Assembly (NCBI RefSeq): GCF_001875655.1
Contig: NZ_MKEQ01000002.1
Coordinates: forward strand, 310,001 to 374,000
Length of the DNA: 64,000 bases
Direction: 5' to 3'
Source: Enterobacter hormaechei ATCC 49162
GTDB taxonomy: Bacteria; Pseudomonadota; Gammaproteobacteria; Enterobacterales; Enterobacteriaceae
Shown here one piece after another: positions 1 through 9,985 of the stretch. How positions within the stretch are numbered: the first letter of the stretch is position 1; the number at the start of each line of letters is the position of its first letter. A model generated the notes under the pieces. It was given only the letters and a program-made list of their open reading frames with translations. It ran no database searches and had not been told where the DNA came from. A program made the translations under genes and the position numbers.

Positions 1-825
1 GTTCGCCGTCAGCGGCAGCGGCGAGGCGCCGTTTTCGTTGGCGCGGAAGGCGTCCAGCATCGCGAACACGCCGGTATCAAGCGGCGAAAGACGCACCATA
101 TCCACCAGCCCGTGCATTGACGCCAGTTCGTTGCCGAGGTTATAGACGTAACCGCTCATGGTCTGAATGCCGTTGAGGACAAACACCTGCTGGTTCTCCT
201 GCGACAGCATACTGCGTCCGTTCGGGTACTTAATGCAGCAGGTTTCGCACTCGTCTTTCGGACGATCTTCGGAACGTGCGGTAAAGCAGCGGGCGGAGTA
301 GGCCAGCGGCAGATGGCCGTAGCTCAACACTTCCACTTCAAACTGATTGCGAATACCCAGTTCGTCACACTGATTCAGCAGGTTGGCCAGCCAGTCGCGG
401 GAGAGTTCCACCGGCATGCACCAGCGCGTCATCCCCTGTTTAAGCAACAGGCGCAGGGTCACCGCGTTATAGCAGTTCAGCGCATGTCCGGCGACAAACG
501 GCAGCTTACGCTCGGCGCACAGGTTCACCACGCCCAGGTCGCTCGCCTCCAGCAGAAACTCACCGTTTTCGACGTAGCGCTTCAGCTCGCCCAGCTCAGA
601 GGACGCCTGCACCAGCGCCAGCGTTGAGAGCACAACCTGCTTGCCGCTCCCGGCCAGACTTTTCGCCATATCCAGCCAGTCGCCCACTTTGGTGGCGCGG
701 CGCTTGCTGCACACCGCTTCGCCGAGGTAAATCACATCGGCGCTGCTGGTGGCGGCCTGTTGATAAAAATCTTCCAGCGTCTCTTTTGACCAGTAGTAGA
801 GCACCGGCCCTAACGAATATTTCAT
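1..825 (-). CDS. ubiV: UbiV, O2-independent ubiquinone hydroxylation protein (3' end outside window)
   Basis: Partial gene: 275 codons from the ATG at 823-825 run off the window start; the E. coli protein is about 292 residues. It is a U32 peptidase-like protein which, with UbiU, allows hydroxylation of the ubiquinone ring without oxygen. Cysteines at residues 39, 180, 193 and 197 match the four known [4Fe-4S] ligands of E. coli UbiV, so the cluster site is intact. It starts 7 bases after the ubiU stop, as in the E. coli ubiUV operon. Identification rests on remembered sequence similarity, cysteine spacing and gene order. Confidence 0.95.
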   Translation of the reverse strand, partial: MKYSLGPVLYYWSKETLEDFYQQAATSSADVIYLGEAVCSKRRATKVGDWLDMAKSLAGSGKQVVLSTLALVQASSELGELKRYVENGEFLLEASDLGVVNLCAERKLPFVAGHALNCYNAVTLRLLLKQGMTRWCMPVELSRDWLANLLNQCDELGIRNQFEVEVLSYGHLPLAYSARCFTARSEDRPKDECETCCIKYPNGRSMLSQENQQVFVLNGIQTMSGYVYNLGNELASMHGLVDMVRLSPLDTGVFAMLDAFRANENGASPLPLTAN

Positions 826-832
826 GATGATC

Positions 833-1828
833 TCACTGCCATTTACGGTGATACGCGCCAAGCGTGGTTTGGGTGCCTTCGGACATCGCGCCGAGCGTCT
901 CCATCCAGGCCGCTTGCGGGGCGTAGTTTTGCGGGTCCGCCATGCAGCGGTCGATGGCCTGACGCCACACCTTCGCCACCTGGCTCACGTAGGCCGGGCT
1001 GCGCTGGCGGCCTTCGATTTTCACCGAGGCAATATTGGCGGCGAGCAGTTCCGGCAGCAATTCCAGTGTGTTGAGGCTGGTAGGCTCCTCCAGCGCGTGG
1101 TAGCGCTCGCCGTCTACCAGATAGCGGCCTTTGCACAGCGTCGGGTAGCCCGCGTTTTCACCGTCCTGATAGCGGTCGATTAACACATCGTTCAGACGCG
1201 ACTCCAGTCCCTGCGGCGTTTGCTGCCAGCGAACGAAGCGGGCAGGCGAGCAGGCACCGACGGTATTTGGCGATTCCCCGGTGAGATAGGAAGAAAGATA
1301 GCAGCGGCCTTCGGCCATGATGCACAGGCTGCCGAAGGCAAAAACCTCCAGCGGCACTGGCGTGACGCGCGCCAGTTGCTTAACCTGATGAATAGAGAGC
1401 ACGCGCGGCAGCACCACGCGGGCTACGTTAAAGTGTCGATGATAAAAACGCACGGCCTCTTCATTGGTGGCCGATGCCTGAACAGAGACGTGGCGCTCAA
1501 TATGCGGATAACGTTCTGCCGCATACTCAAGCATGGCGAGGTCGGCCAGGATCAGCGCATCGGCGCCCAGCTGGGCCGCCATATCCACGGCACGCTGCCA
1601 GCGGGCATAGCCATCAGGATGGGCAAAGGTATTGATGGCGATGTGCAGTTTGCGCCGGTGCTGGTGAACGAAGTTAACGGCTTCCTGAAGCTTTTTCTCC
1701 GTAAAGTTAAGACCCGCAAAATGGCGGGCGTTGGTATCATCCTTCAGCCCGATATAGACCGCATCGGCCCCATTTTCGATGGCCGCCTTAAGCGCCGGAA
1801 GGTTTCCGGCAGGGCAGAGCAGCTCCAT
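833..1828 (-). CDS. ubiU: UbiU, O2-independent ubiquinone hydroxylation protein (U32 family)
   Basis: 331 residues, the usual length. Partner of UbiV in anaerobic ubiquinone synthesis in the cytosol; the heterodimer carries one iron-sulfur cluster per subunit. Cys169, Cys176, Cys193 and Cys232 coincide with the cluster ligands known in E. coli UbiU. The N-terminus (MELLCPAGN) is typical of U32 proteins. Divergent from ubiT, with 221 bases between the start codons. In E. coli this locus is activated by FNR; see the intergenic entry for possible half-sites here. Confidence 0.96.
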   Translation of the reverse strand: MELLCPAGNLPALKAAIENGADAVYIGLKDDTNARHFAGLNFTEKKLQEAVNFVHQHRRKLHIAINTFAHPDGYARWQRAVDMAAQLGADALILADLAMLEYAAERYPHIERHVSVQASATNEEAVRFYHRHFNVARVVLPRVLSIHQVKQLARVTPVPLEVFAFGSLCIMAEGRCYLSSYLTGESPNTVGACSPARFVRWQQTPQGLESRLNDVLIDRYQDGENAGYPTLCKGRYLVDGERYHALEEPTSLNTLELLPELLAANIASVKIEGRQRSPAYVSQVAKVWRQAIDRCMADPQNYAPQAAWMETLGAMSEGTQTTLGAYHRKWQ

Positions 1829-2049
1829 AATTTATCCCGATGTTGTCGATCGCAGGGATCGTAAAAAATGTTAACGAGCTGGGATTTTAATTAACCCATA
1901 CGCGACAATTTTTGATTTAAGGCAGCTAATGGCGTATTGATGGCACCAATAATGAGGTATACCGGACAACGGTTTGTTGATTTACGCCGCTATCTTCTTG
2001 TCGGGATATGGCAAAATAGCAGGACTATAGCTATCAGGGAGTAAAGCTC
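1829..2049. promoter_or_regulatory. ubiUV/ubiT divergent promoter region with three TTGAT motifs
   Basis: The divergent intergenic region holds TTGAT at 1912-1916, 1937-1941 and 1977-1981, all on the plus strand. TTGAT is the FNR half-site, and FNR control of ubiUVT is known in E. coli, but no full TTGAT-N4-ATCAA palindrome is visible. I can only say that half-sites are clustered. Confidence 0.35.
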
Positions 2050-2574
2050 GTGCTGGATAAACTGCGTTCACGTCTCGTACAATTTGGTCCATCAATGCTG
2101 AGCGTGCCGGTAAAACTGGCGCCGTTCGCGCTTAAACGCCAGGTGCTGGAGCAGGTGCTGAGCTGGCAGTTCCGCCAGGCGTTACAGGATGGTGAACTGG
2201 AGTTTCTGGAAGGCCGCTGGTTACAGATTGAAGTGCGCGATATCGGGTTGCGCTGGTTTACTTCCGTCGAGAACGATCGGCTGATCGTCAGCGAGTCCGC
2301 CAGCGCGGATGTGAGCTTTAGCGCGGACGCCAGCGATCTGCTGATGATCGCCGCGCGCAAACAGGATCCGGACACACTTTTCTTCCAGCGTCGACTGGTG
2401 ATTGAAGGCGACACGGAGCTTGGTCTGTACGTCAAAAATTTAATGGATGCCATTGAGCTGGAGCAGATGCCGAAAGCACTGCGTATGATGTTGATGCAAA
2501 TGGCAGATTTCGTTGAGGCCGGGCTGAAAACCCCGCCGGATAGTAAACACACTTCAGTAGGTGAGCCATGCTGA
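2050..2574 (+). CDS. ubiT: UbiT, SCP2-domain accessory factor for anaerobic ubiquinone synthesis
   Basis: 174 residues with a GTG start (GTG CTG GAT), read from similarity to E. coli YhbT, whose N-terminus is nearly the same (LDKLRSR). The protein is an SCP2-type lipid-binding domain thought to hold ubiquinone intermediates for UbiU-UbiV. A sequence resembling a ribosome site (caggga) lies just upstream at 2034-2039. Its stop overlaps the yhbS start by the ATGCTGA junction, so the two genes are probably translationally coupled. Confidence 0.93.
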   Translation: MLDKLRSRLVQFGPSMLSVPVKLAPFALKRQVLEQVLSWQFRQALQDGELEFLEGRWLQIEVRDIGLRWFTSVENDRLIVSESASADVSFSADASDLLMIAARKQDPDTLFFQRRLVIEGDTELGLYVKNLMDAIELEQMPKALRMMLMQMADFVEAGLKTPPDSKHTSVGEPC

Positions 2575-3071
2575 TTCGAGTCGAAATTGGGATTGATGCG
2601 CCGGGTATCGATGCGTTGTTACGCCGCTCTTTTGCAGGCGACGCCGAAGCCCAACTGGTTCACGATCTCCGCGAAGATGGCCTGATTACGCTGGGCCTGG
2701 TTGCCACCGACGATGAAGGGCAGGTGGTCGGCTACGTGGCGTTCAGCCCGGTGATTGTGCAGGGTGAGGAGTTACAGTGGGTCGGGATGGCGCCGCTGGC
2801 GGTGGATGAAAACTACCGTGGCCAGGGTCTGGCACGCCAGCTGGTCTATGAAGGGCTGGATTCCCTGAATGAATTTGGCTATGCCGCGGTTGTCGTACTG
2901 GGCGATCCGGCGTTCTATGAACGTTTAGGTTTTGAGCCAGCGGCTAAACACGATCTGCGCTGCCACTGGCCGGGCACGGAAACGTCGTTCCTGGTGCATC
3001 CTCTGGCGGACGATGCGCTCGACGGCGTTAACGGTCTGGTTGAGTACCACGACCACTTCAATCGCTTTTAA
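2568..3071 (+). CDS. yhbS: YhbS, GNAT-family N-acetyltransferase
   Basis: 167 residues, a single GNAT domain. The acetyl-CoA loop is visible as [13 protein letters not shown] near residue 85-97. Substrate unknown from sequence. It overlaps the ubiT stop by 7 bases and its own 3' end overlaps the convergent yhbQ by 14 bases, as expected in this compact E. coli-like cluster. Confidence 0.9.
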   Translation: MLIRVEIGIDAPGIDALLRRSFAGDAEAQLVHDLREDGLITLGLVATDDEGQVVGYVAFSPVIVQGEELQWVGMAPLAVDENYRGQGLARQLVYEGLDSLNEFGYAAVVVLGDPAFYERLGFEPAAKHDLRCHWPGTETSFLVHPLADDALDGVNGLVEYHDHFNRF

Positions 3072-3345
3072 TCAGGCTCTCGCGTAGCGCCTCAAAAGAG
3101 CCGTCTCCGGTAACGAGGCGCTCTTTCTGGCGCTTCGTCAGCTGCTTGATGCGGTATTCCAGCCTGAGCGCCAGGGATCTGTCGCCCACGGCGGCTGAAA
3201 ACGCTAAATGAAGTTCACCTTTCCCCCGCAGTGCTTTCGCCCCTTTCCCCGTTTGATGTTGTAAAAAACGCCGTGCCACATCGGTGGTGATCCCGGTGTA
3301 GAGTGCGTTATCAGCGGTTCGGACAAGATAGAGAAACCAGCACAC
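3058..3345 (-). CDS. yhbQ: YhbQ, GIY-YIG nuclease-superfamily protein
   Basis: About 95 residues if started at the GTG at 3343-3345, giving [18 protein letters not shown], which aligns with the start of E. coli YhbQ. The open frame runs further upstream, but that part does not resemble the family. The LYL...YTG pair is the family's version of the GIY-YIG motif, followed by conserved Arg and Lys residues. A small single-domain protein reported to act on DNA; role uncertain. Its 3' end overlaps convergent yhbS. Confidence 0.85.
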   Translation of the reverse strand: MCWFLYLVRTADNALYTGITTDVARRFLQHQTGKGAKALRGKGELHLAFSAAVGDRSLALRLEYRIKQLTKRQKERLVTGDGSFEALRESLIKSD

Positions 3346-3401
3346 AGTAGACAGATTCAGTATGTTAAGGTGAACGCACCATAGCATGAGAGAGAGCGAA
3401 A

Positions 3402-3836
3402 ATGGAAACACTGGCCGCCATTAACCGCTGGCTGGCAAAGCAGCATGTCGTGACCTGGTGCGTCTGTAAAGACGAGGAGATGTGGTGCGCAAATGCCTTT
3501 TATTACTACGATCCCGAGCGCGTGGCTTTTTACGTGATGAGCGAAGACAAAACGCGACATGCGCAGATGTCAGGCCCACAGGCAAAAGTGGCGGGCACGG
3601 TAAACGGTCAGCCTAAAACCGTTGCGCTGATCCGCGGGGTTCAGTTCAAAGGCGAAATTCGTCGCCTGGACGGTGAGGAAAGCGACGCACAGCGTAAACG
3701 CTATACGCGCCGCTTCCCGGTGGCCGCGGCGCTAAAAGCCCCGGTGTGGGAAATCCGCCTTGATGAGCTGAAATTTACCGACAACACCCTGGGCTTTGGC
3801 AAGAAACTGCACTGGTTACGCGCCGAGCAGGCGTAG
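3402..3836 (+). CDS. yhbP: YhbP, UPF0306 family FMN-binding-like split-barrel protein
   Basis: 144 residues, close to the 147 of E. coli YhbP, with the same N-terminus ([15 protein letters not shown]) and a conserved stretch around [17 protein letters not shown]. It belongs to the pyridoxamine-phosphate-oxidase-like split-barrel superfamily; no reaction is known. The last 21 bases overlap the 3' end of convergent yhbO. Confidence 0.9.
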   Translation: METLAAINRWLAKQHVVTWCVCKDEEMWCANAFYYYDPERVAFYVMSEDKTRHAQMSGPQAKVAGTVNGQPKTVALIRGVQFKGEIRRLDGEESDAQRKRYTRRFPVAAALKAPVWEIRLDELKFTDNTLGFGKKLHWLRAEQA

Positions 3837-4334
3837 CGCTTCGCGGTTAAATGCAGGCAGATCGTCAGGCGTACGGCTGGTGATCAACTGGTCGTTATCG
3901 TTCACCACTTCCTGATCGTAAAACTCGGCTCCCGCGTTTTTCAGATCGATAACGATCGGCTTCACCGCGGTGAGCTTACGCCCGCGTACCACCTCGGCGC
4001 TGATCAGCAACTGCGGACCGTGGCAAATGGCAAATACCGGTTTACCGGTGCCGACGAAGTCACGGGTAAAGGTGACGAAGCGTTCGTCTCCGCGCAGGGA
4101 ATCCGGTGAATGGCCGCCCGGTAACAGCAGGGCGTCGAAATCCGACGGGCTGACGTTATCAATGGATTCGTCAATGGTCACGCTGGCTTCGCCCTTATGG
4201 CCTTTCACGGTTTTACCCGCTTCTTTCTCGATGGTGACCACCTCGTGGCCCGCCTTGCGGAATGCCTCTGCTGGCGATGTAAATTCTGAATCTTCAAACT
4301 CGTCGGTAATCAAGACTGCGATTTTTTTACTCAT
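3816..4334 (-). CDS. yhbO: YhbO, DJ-1/PfpI-family protein (protein/nucleotide deglycase 2)
   Basis: 172 residues, full length. The nucleophile elbow AICHGP puts Cys at residue 104 followed by His105, matching the catalytic pair of the family, with Glu near residue 15 (DEFEDSE). Family members repair or detoxify methylglyoxal adducts and are linked to stress resistance; the exact substrate is debated. It overlaps yhbP tail to tail. Confidence 0.93.
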   Translation of the reverse strand: MSKKIAVLITDEFEDSEFTSPAEAFRKAGHEVVTIEKEAGKTVKGHKGEASVTIDESIDNVSPSDFDALLLPGGHSPDSLRGDERFVTFTRDFVGTGKPVFAICHGPQLLISAEVVRGRKLTAVKPIVIDLKNAGAEFYDQEVVNDNDQLITSRTPDDLPAFNREALRLLGA

Positions 4335-4462
4335 GCTTCCTCCGTTGTTTTCGCTTCAGACTGTTTTTTTCCCGTTTGTGGTAAATACTTACCGGTAACA
4401 GACTTTTAAGTGTGGTAGAGCAGGCCCAGAACGCAAACGGACAATTCTGTAAAGGGGATAAG

Positions 4463-5107
4463 ATGAGTCAGGTACTGATTACCGGCGCAACCGGGCTGGT
4501 GGGTAGACATCTGCTGCGGCTGCTGATCCAGGATCGCCATATCAACTATATCGCCGCACCGACGCGTCGTCCGCTGTTGGATATCACCGGCGTCTATAAC
4601 CCGCACGATCCACAGCTCACCGACGCGCTGGCGCAGGTGCAGGATCCCATTGATATCGCCTTTTGCTGCCTTGGCACCACACGACGGGAAGCGGGCAGTA
4701 AAGAAGCCTTTGTCCATGCAGATTACACGCTGGTGGTGGATACCGCCCTGACGGCGAAAAAGCTGGGTGCGAAGCATTTTCTGGTGGTCAGCGCGCACGG
4801 TGCGAATGCAGGCTCGCCGTTTTTTTACAACCAGGTGAAGGGCAAGATGGAAGAGGCGTTAATCGCGCAGAAATGGGAGCGCCTGACCATCGTGCGGCCT
4901 TCCATGCTGATGGGGCACCGTGACGAACGTCGTTTTAACGAGTCTTTTTTCGCTCCGCTGTTTCGCATTTTGCCGGGTAACTGGAAGTCCATCGAGGCGC
5001 GGGATGTCGCGCTGGCGATGCTAAAAGAGGCGCTGGCTCCGTCGCAGGAGGGCGTTAATATTATCCCTTCGGCAAAACTGCGTGAAATCGCGCAGGGCGA
5101 GGCGTAA
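4463..5107 (+). CDS. yraR: YraR, atypical-SDR NAD(P)-binding oxidoreductase
   Basis: 214 residues. A Rossmann motif ([13 protein letters not shown]) opens the protein, as in NAD(P)-binding atypical short-chain dehydrogenases related to HTATIP2/CC3. The start at 4463 is chosen because a good ribosome site (AAAGGGG, 4451-4457) sits 5 bases upstream and because it matches E. coli YraR; the frame is open further upstream but without a ribosome site. Likely co-transcribed with yraQ 40 bases downstream. Substrate unknown. Confidence 0.9.
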   Translation: MSQVLITGATGLVGRHLLRLLIQDRHINYIAAPTRRPLLDITGVYNPHDPQLTDALAQVQDPIDIAFCCLGTTRREAGSKEAFVHADYTLVVDTALTAKKLGAKHFLVVSAHGANAGSPFFYNQVKGKMEEALIAQKWERLTIVRPSMLMGHRDERRFNESFFAPLFRILPGNWKSIEARDVALAMLKEALAPSQEGVNIIPSAKLREIAQGEA

Positions 5108-5147
5108 ACTTCCCCGGCTTATTAAATAACACCTTCCGGGGAATGGT

Positions 5148-6185
5148 ATGACTGGTCAGTCTTCATCTCAGGCGGCAACACCTGTTCAGTGGTGGAAGCC
5201 CGCACTCTTCTTTCTCGTGGTCATCATTGGCCTCTGGTATGTGAAATGGCAGCCGTACTACGGTAAAGCCTTTACCGCCGCCGACACTCACAGCATCGGT
5301 AAATCAATCCTCGCCCAGGCCGATTCCAGCCCGCTACGCGCGGCGTGGGATTACGCCATGGTCTATTTTCTTGCCGTCTGGAAAGCGGCGGTATTGGGCG
5401 TATTGCTGGGCTCGCTGATTCAGGTACTCATCCCGCGTAACTGGCTGGTAAAAACCCTGGGTCAACCGCGCTTACAGGGGACGCTGCTGGGAACGATATT
5501 CTCCCTGCCGGGCATGATGTGCTCCTGCTGCGCTGCGCCGGTGGCGGCGGGCATGCGCCGACAGCGCGTGTCGATGGGCGGCGCGCTTGCCTTCTGGATG
5601 GGTAACCCCCTGCTGAACCCGGCGACGCTGGTGTTTATGGGCTTTGTACTCGGCTGGCATTTCGCGTTTATCCGTCTGGCGGCTGGCCTGCTGACGGTGG
5701 TGCTTGTCGCTACGCTGGTCCAGCACCTGGTGAAAGACAACGAGGCCGGGCCTGCCTCCGTTGAGCTGGACGTCAGCGAGCCGCAGGACAGTTTCTTTGC
5801 TCGCTGGGGCAAAGCGCTGTGGCAGCTTTTCTGGAGCACAATTCCGGTTTATATCCTGGCCGTACTGGTGCTGGGGGCGGCGCGTGTCTGGCTGTTCCCG
5901 CATGCGGATGGCGCTATTGACAACACGCTGATGTGGGTGATTGCGATGGCGGTGGCCGGGTGCCTGTTTGTGATCCCCACCGCGGCGGAGATCCCGATTA
6001 TTCAGACCATGATGCTGGCCGGTATGGGTACCGCACCGGCGCTGGCGCTGCTCATCACGCTGCCAGCGGTGAGTCTGCCATCGCTTATCATGCTGCGTAA
6101 GTCATTCCCGGCGAAAGCGCTGTGGCTGACGGCGGGGCTGGTGGCGTTGAGCGGAGTGATTGTGGGAAGTATGGCGCTTGTGTGA
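5148..6185 (+). CDS. yraQ: YraQ, inner-membrane permease (UPF0718/DUF318 family)
   Basis: 345 residues, with about eight hydrophobic segments beginning at residue 20. A cysteine-rich motif (MCSCCAAP, Cys125, Cys127, Cys128) lies at the end of one membrane segment, and a GNPLLNPATL motif follows; both are hallmarks of this permease family, in which some members are linked to metal or arsenic export. The substrate here is not known. A ribosome site (GGGGAA) precedes the ATG. Confidence 0.88.
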   Translation: MTGQSSSQAATPVQWWKPALFFLVVIIGLWYVKWQPYYGKAFTAADTHSIGKSILAQADSSPLRAAWDYAMVYFLAVWKAAVLGVLLGSLIQVLIPRNWLVKTLGQPRLQGTLLGTIFSLPGMMCSCCAAPVAAGMRRQRVSMGGALAFWMGNPLLNPATLVFMGFVLGWHFAFIRLAAGLLTVVLVATLVQHLVKDNEAGPASVELDVSEPQDSFFARWGKALWQLFWSTIPVYILAVLVLGAARVWLFPHADGAIDNTLMWVIAMAVAGCLFVIPTAAEIPIIQTMMLAGMGTAPALALLITLPAVSLPSLIMLRKSFPAKALWLTAGLVALSGVIVGSMALV

Positions 6186-6220
6186 AAAAAAGCCCGGTGG
6201 CGCTAGCGCTTACCGGGCCT
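6185..6220 (-). terminator. REP-type hairpin acting as dolP terminator
   Basis: A near-perfect inverted repeat (GCCCGGTGGCGC / GCGCTTACCGGGC, 6192-6218) is followed on the minus strand by seven T residues (6185-6191). It sits 16 bases after the dolP stop and abuts the yraQ stop, so it probably ends the lpoA-dolP transcript and may also stabilise the yraQ message. Confidence 0.75.
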
Positions 6221-6235
6221 GTAGTCAGGTGGGAA

Positions 6236-6811
6236 TTACTTAATGTAAGTAAAGGCGGTGGTGACGTGTTTCACGCCGCTCACCCGGCTGGCGATATCCG
6301 CTGCCGCTTTCCCTTCACGTTCCGTCACCAGACCCAGCAGGAACACTTCGCCGTTTTCCGTGGTCACTTTCACGTTTGAAGATTTCACCTGGTCAGTACC
6401 CAGCAGCTGGGAACGGACTTTGGTGGTGATCCAGGTATCGGATGACGCGGTGCCGAGACCAATCGGCTGGCCCTGGCGGATCTCGTTAAACACTTCTGCC
6501 GTGCCTTCTACGCCCATCGCGATCTGTTTGGCGCGCGAGGCGAGTTCAGGATTTGGCGCCTGGCCTGCCAGCAGCACTTTGCCCTGATAAGCCGTCACGT
6601 TGATGCGTGCTTCCTTCTTAATCTGTTCGTCTTTCGACAGCGCACTGTTAACGCGCAGCTCAAGCGTACCGTCATCCACCTGCGTCCCAACGGTACGCGG
6701 ATCGGTCGCTGCTTTGGTGCCGACCGCTGCGGTACCGACTACAGCGGCAGCGATGCATCCCTGAAGCAGTAATGCAGACATCACGACTGCAAGGGCCGAT
6801 AAAACCTTCAT
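6236..6811 (-). CDS. dolP: DolP (YraP), outer-membrane BON-domain lipoprotein
   Basis: 191 residues. A lipoprotein signal peptide ends in the lipobox LLLQGC (Cys19). Two BON domains follow, at about residues 46-115 and 124-191. In E. coli the protein sits at the inner face of the outer membrane, is under sigma-E control, and supports envelope integrity and septal amidase activation through NlpD. Last gene of the leftward lpoA-yraN-diaA-dolP cluster, 9 bases after diaA. Confidence 0.95.
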   Translation of the reverse strand: MKVLSALAVVMSALLLQGCIAAAVVGTAAVGTKAATDPRTVGTQVDDGTLELRVNSALSKDEQIKKEARINVTAYQGKVLLAGQAPNPELASRAKQIAMGVEGTAEVFNEIRQGQPIGLGTASSDTWITTKVRSQLLGTDQVKSSNVKVTTENGEVFLLGLVTEREGKAAADIASRVSGVKHVTTAFTYIK

Positions 6812-6820
6812 GAGAACTCC

Positions 6821-7411
6821 TTAATCATCCTGGTGAGGGAAAAGCGTGTTATCGATCAGATCGCATAAGCAGTTCACCGTGAGCATATGCATCTCCTGGA
6901 TGCGGGCGCTACGGTGCGAAGGAATGCGGATCTCCACATCCTGCGGCCCCAGCAGGCCAGCCAGCTCACCGCCATCGTAGCCGGTCAGGGCGACAATCGT
7001 CATATCCCGGGTCACTGCCGCTTCAACTGCTTTAACGATATCCCGGCTGTTACCGCGCGTGGAGATCGCCAGAAGCACGTCTCCGGCATGGCCCAGGGCG
7101 CGCACCTGCTTGGCGTAAATTTCGTCATGCAGACGATCGTTGGCAATCGCAGTTAAGACCACGTTATCGGTGTTTAGTGCAATGGCAGGTAAACTCGGGC
7201 GCTCGGTTTCGAAGCGATTGATCATGCTGGCAGCAAAATGCTGTGCGTTGGCGGCGGACGTGCCATTGCCACAACAGAGGATTTTGTTGCCGTTGAGCAG
7301 CGACTGAACCAGCGTCATCGCTGCACGAGAGATCGCGTCCGGAAGGGCTTCCGCCGCGGCAATCTGCGTTTGAATGCTTTCTGTGAAGCACACTTTAATT
7401 CGTTCGAGCAC
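6821..7411 (-). CDS. diaA: DiaA, DnaA initiator-associating SIS-domain protein
   Basis: 196 residues, the E. coli length. A single SIS domain is visible, with the sugar-phosphate loops [13 protein letters not shown] and [10 protein letters not shown]. DiaA forms a tetramer that binds DnaA at oriC and promotes initiation. It keeps the fixed place between yraN and dolP. It resembles phosphoheptose isomerase GmhA, but length and position support DiaA. Confidence 0.95.
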   Translation of the reverse strand: MLERIKVCFTESIQTQIAAAEALPDAISRAAMTLVQSLLNGNKILCCGNGTSAANAQHFAASMINRFETERPSLPAIALNTDNVVLTAIANDRLHDEIYAKQVRALGHAGDVLLAISTRGNSRDIVKAVEAAVTRDMTIVALTGYDGGELAGLLGPQDVEIRIPSHRSARIQEMHMLTVNCLCDLIDNTLFPHQDD

Positions 7412-7432
7412 GGTATCCCTTTAAAATCTTAT

Positions 7433-7828
7433 TTATGCGTCTTCGCCAAACGCGTTTTTAAGCCAGTCGATCGCATTTCCGGTGAAGGCTACCACATCGA
7501 AACGGCAATCCACAGTATCAAAACTCCCATTATGGCGGGCAAGCCACAAGTGGGCAGTCTGTAATAATTTTTGTTGTTTGGCGAGCGTCACGCTGGCGGC
7601 AGCACCGCCAAAACGGGACGACTGTCGGTAGCGAACTTCAACAAACACGATGGTCTGACCGTCTTTCATGATCAGGTCAATCTCGCCGCCGCGCCCGCGA
7701 ACGTTGGCGGCGACAAAGCGCAGTCCTTTGCCTTCAAGCCAGCGGCGCGCCGTTAACTCCCACGCGTCGCCGGTCTGTTTACGGCTTAACTGGCCGGGAC
7801 AATCTGCCCCTGCTGGTATTTGAGCCAT
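7433..7828 (-). CDS. yraN: YraN, UPF0102 nuclease-fold protein
   Basis: 131 residues. The fold is that of Holliday-resolvase-like nucleases, with the acidic residues in GGEIDLI and VFVEVR placed as in the E-D-ExK type active site; the last motif reads EVR rather than the usual ExK. Function unknown. The start lies 43 bases inside the lpoA 3' end in another frame, an overlap that E. coli also has. Confidence 0.88.
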   Translation of the reverse strand: MAQIPAGADCPGQLSRKQTGDAWELTARRWLEGKGLRFVAANVRGRGGEIDLIMKDGQTIVFVEVRYRQSSRFGGAAASVTLAKQQKLLQTAHLWLARHNGSFDTVDCRFDVVAFTGNAIDWLKNAFGEDA

Positions 7829-9924
7829 GATAACTTCCTGTTAATCACACAATCCTGGTCGGCAGTCAGATCGCCGGTATTCCCGTTAAGCTCGAAGCCC
7901 GGTACCTGACGCATCTGGGTGAAGTGGTTTGCCAGCGCCCAGGCATCGACGCCCATCGCGTACAGACGCGCCAGGGAATAGTCATTGCGCACCGCGCCCA
8001 GCGCCTGCTGCATCAACTGCGGGTTACTGCCCGCCAGCATAGGGATCTCGCTGTATTGCAGACCGTCCATTTCCAGACGGAAATCCGGGCCTGCGGTACC
8101 CTGTGCGCTGCGTGAGCTGGCGTAGAGCGTTGCGCCGCTCTGGCTGCCGTTCCGCATGGCGATCATCGGTTTGATAAAGGCGATCTCTTCCGGCGTAGCG
8201 ACGATGTATGCCGAATCCACTTTACCGCCGCCGCTGATTTGCGCGTCGGTAGGTGGCGCCGGGATCGTCAGGCCGCCGATGGTGACGCTCTGCTGCTGCG
8301 GCAGGCTGGCGGAGACCGGGCTACCGTTGAGGGCAATACCTGCCCCGCCGTTCACGCCTGCTCTCAGTTCAGACGCTGAACCAAATTTTTGCTGCAACAC
8401 CACGCCGCCGCCAAGGGTTTGCCACTCCTGGGCAAACGCGTTGGCAACGCGGTCGCCCAGCGTGCTGCGCGGGATCAGCAGCAGCGGCGCCTGTTTGCCC
8501 TGCTCGTGAATATGACGGGCCGCATCGCGGGCTTCATCCTCCGGAGAGAGGGCGAAGTAACAGATATTGGCGCGGTTCTGAACCTGCTCAGGCTGGTTAA
8601 GCGCCAGCACGTTCAGCGTGGTGTTGCTCTTCATCAGCGCTTCCACGTTGTTTTTTAACAGCGGGCCGACAACGATGCTGGCCCCGTCCTGCTGAACCTG
8701 CGCCAGCACCTGGTCAAGCGGCTGGGCGCTGGTGTCGTAGATTTTCAGCTCTGCACCAGGGTTAGCGCTGGTGGCGGCCACAGCCTGCGGCTGGGCTGCT
8801 GGCTGCTGTTCCGGCTGCGTGGTTTGTGGCTGAGGTTGTTCTGCCGTAGCGGCTGCTGGTGTTTCAGCCGGGGCCTGTGTCGCCGCAGGCGCTGGGGTAG
8901 CGGGCTGCGTCGTTGGGGCAGTAACCGGATTCTGCATGGTGCCCTGCGCAGGGGTTTGCGCGGTGGTCAGGTCTTCGGTTTCAGCGGCGGACGGGCTGAC
9001 AACGTCATTCACGTTTGCCGCCTGTGCAGCCTGCGCCGGAACGGCGCTGCCGGTGACGGCGGTGGTGCCGTTTTTCGCGGCTTCAAAACCTTGCTGAATG
9101 GCGCGACCAAACACTGCTGCCTGGCCGTTTAACGGCAGCAGCAGGGCGATTTTGCTGGTGGAGGCGGGCTTAAAGTTTTGCACGTTCACCAGCTGCGTGG
9201 GCAACATTTTCGCCCCCGGGTTTTGCGGGTAGCGCTTCTGCCAGTCGGTAATACCGGCTTTCAGCATGTCCGGATCGCTGCGGTTGTTGAACCACATCTG
9301 TTGCAGATCCAGCCAGCCTTGCAGGACATTTTCATCGGCGTTGATCACCAGCGTTTTGGCCTGATCCGGCGTCATGGAGGCGAGCGCCTGCCAGGTTGCG
9401 TCAATATTTTTCTGCTTGTCCGCACCCGCGAGCAGAGGCTCCTGGGCAATCAGCGCGCGGAGTAGCGTCAGGGAAGGGCGACCCTGCTCAGCGGTGATAC
9501 CGGCCTGCCAGAAACGGGCCTGCTGGTTTTTATCCAGCGTGTTCAGATCGATGGTGCCGAGGATCTTCTTCGCGCCGTCGTAATCTTTCTGCGCGACCTT
9601 CAGTTCTGCCGACAGCAAGGTCTGCTCACGACGCTGATCGTCGTTAAGCTCCTGCGGCAGCTGGCTGAACAGTTCGGCGGCCTGCTGGGTTTTCCCTTCT
9701 TTCAGCAGTGCACGAATGGCGAGTAATTGCCAGTTGATCCTGGTATCATTTGTACTCTGCGACATTTGTTGCAGATAAAAGCCAGAATCAGCCTGAGCGG
9801 ACCCCTGCATATGAGCAGTGCTCTGGTCAGGTGCCTGGGTGCCGCAGCCTGTAAAGATCAGGGCTGCCAGCAGGAGGGGCACGCTGTGCGCGGCTTTTTT
9901 TCGAAGAAACGTTAACGGTACCAT
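7786..9924 (-). CDS. lpoA: LpoA, outer-membrane lipoprotein activator of PBP1A
   Basis: 712 residues from the ATG at 9922-9924 ([10 protein letters not shown]), matching the E. coli start; an ATG nine codons upstream at 9951 is also in frame. A lipobox (IFTGC, Cys27) directs it to the outer membrane, from where it stimulates the glycan synthase PBP1A. The N-terminal part is the TPR-like domain; the C-terminal half is a periplasmic-binding-protein-like fold. Between them lies a long linker rich in Ala, Gln, Pro and Thr (about residues 300-385), longer than in E. coli LpoA (678 residues). Confidence 0.96.
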   Translation of the reverse strand: MVPLTFLRKKAAHSVPLLLAALIFTGCGTQAPDQSTAHMQGSAQADSGFYLQQMSQSTNDTRINWQLLAIRALLKEGKTQQAAELFSQLPQELNDDQRREQTLLSAELKVAQKDYDGAKKILGTIDLNTLDKNQQARFWQAGITAEQGRPSLTLLRALIAQEPLLAGADKQKNIDATWQALASMTPDQAKTLVINADENVLQGWLDLQQMWFNNRSDPDMLKAGITDWQKRYPQNPGAKMLPTQLVNVQNFKPASTSKIALLLPLNGQAAVFGRAIQQGFEAAKNGTTAVTGSAVPAQAAQAANVNDVVSPSAAETEDLTTAQTPAQGTMQNPVTAPTTQPATPAPAATQAPAETPAAATAEQPQPQTTQPEQQPAAQPQAVAATSANPGAELKIYDTSAQPLDQVLAQVQQDGASIVVGPLLKNNVEALMKSNTTLNVLALNQPEQVQNRANICYFALSPEDEARDAARHIHEQGKQAPLLLIPRSTLGDRVANAFAQEWQTLGGGVVLQQKFGSASELRAGVNGGAGIALNGSPVSASLPQQQSVTIGGLTIPAPPTDAQISGGGKVDSAYIVATPEEIAFIKPMIAMRNGSQSGATLYASSRSAQGTAGPDFRLEMDGLQYSEIPMLAGSNPQLMQQALGAVRNDYSLARLYAMGVDAWALANHFTQMRQVPGFELNGNTGDLTADQDCVINRKLSWLKYQQGQIVPAS

Positions 9925-9985
9925 ACTGTATCCAGTGATTTTTTTACGCAATGCTCAATATTAAATCGGCAATACGGACGAGACA

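Noticed and set aside
1937..1950. TTGATGGCACCAAT as a full FNR site.
   Set aside because: Only the left half matches; the right half agrees at one of five bases.
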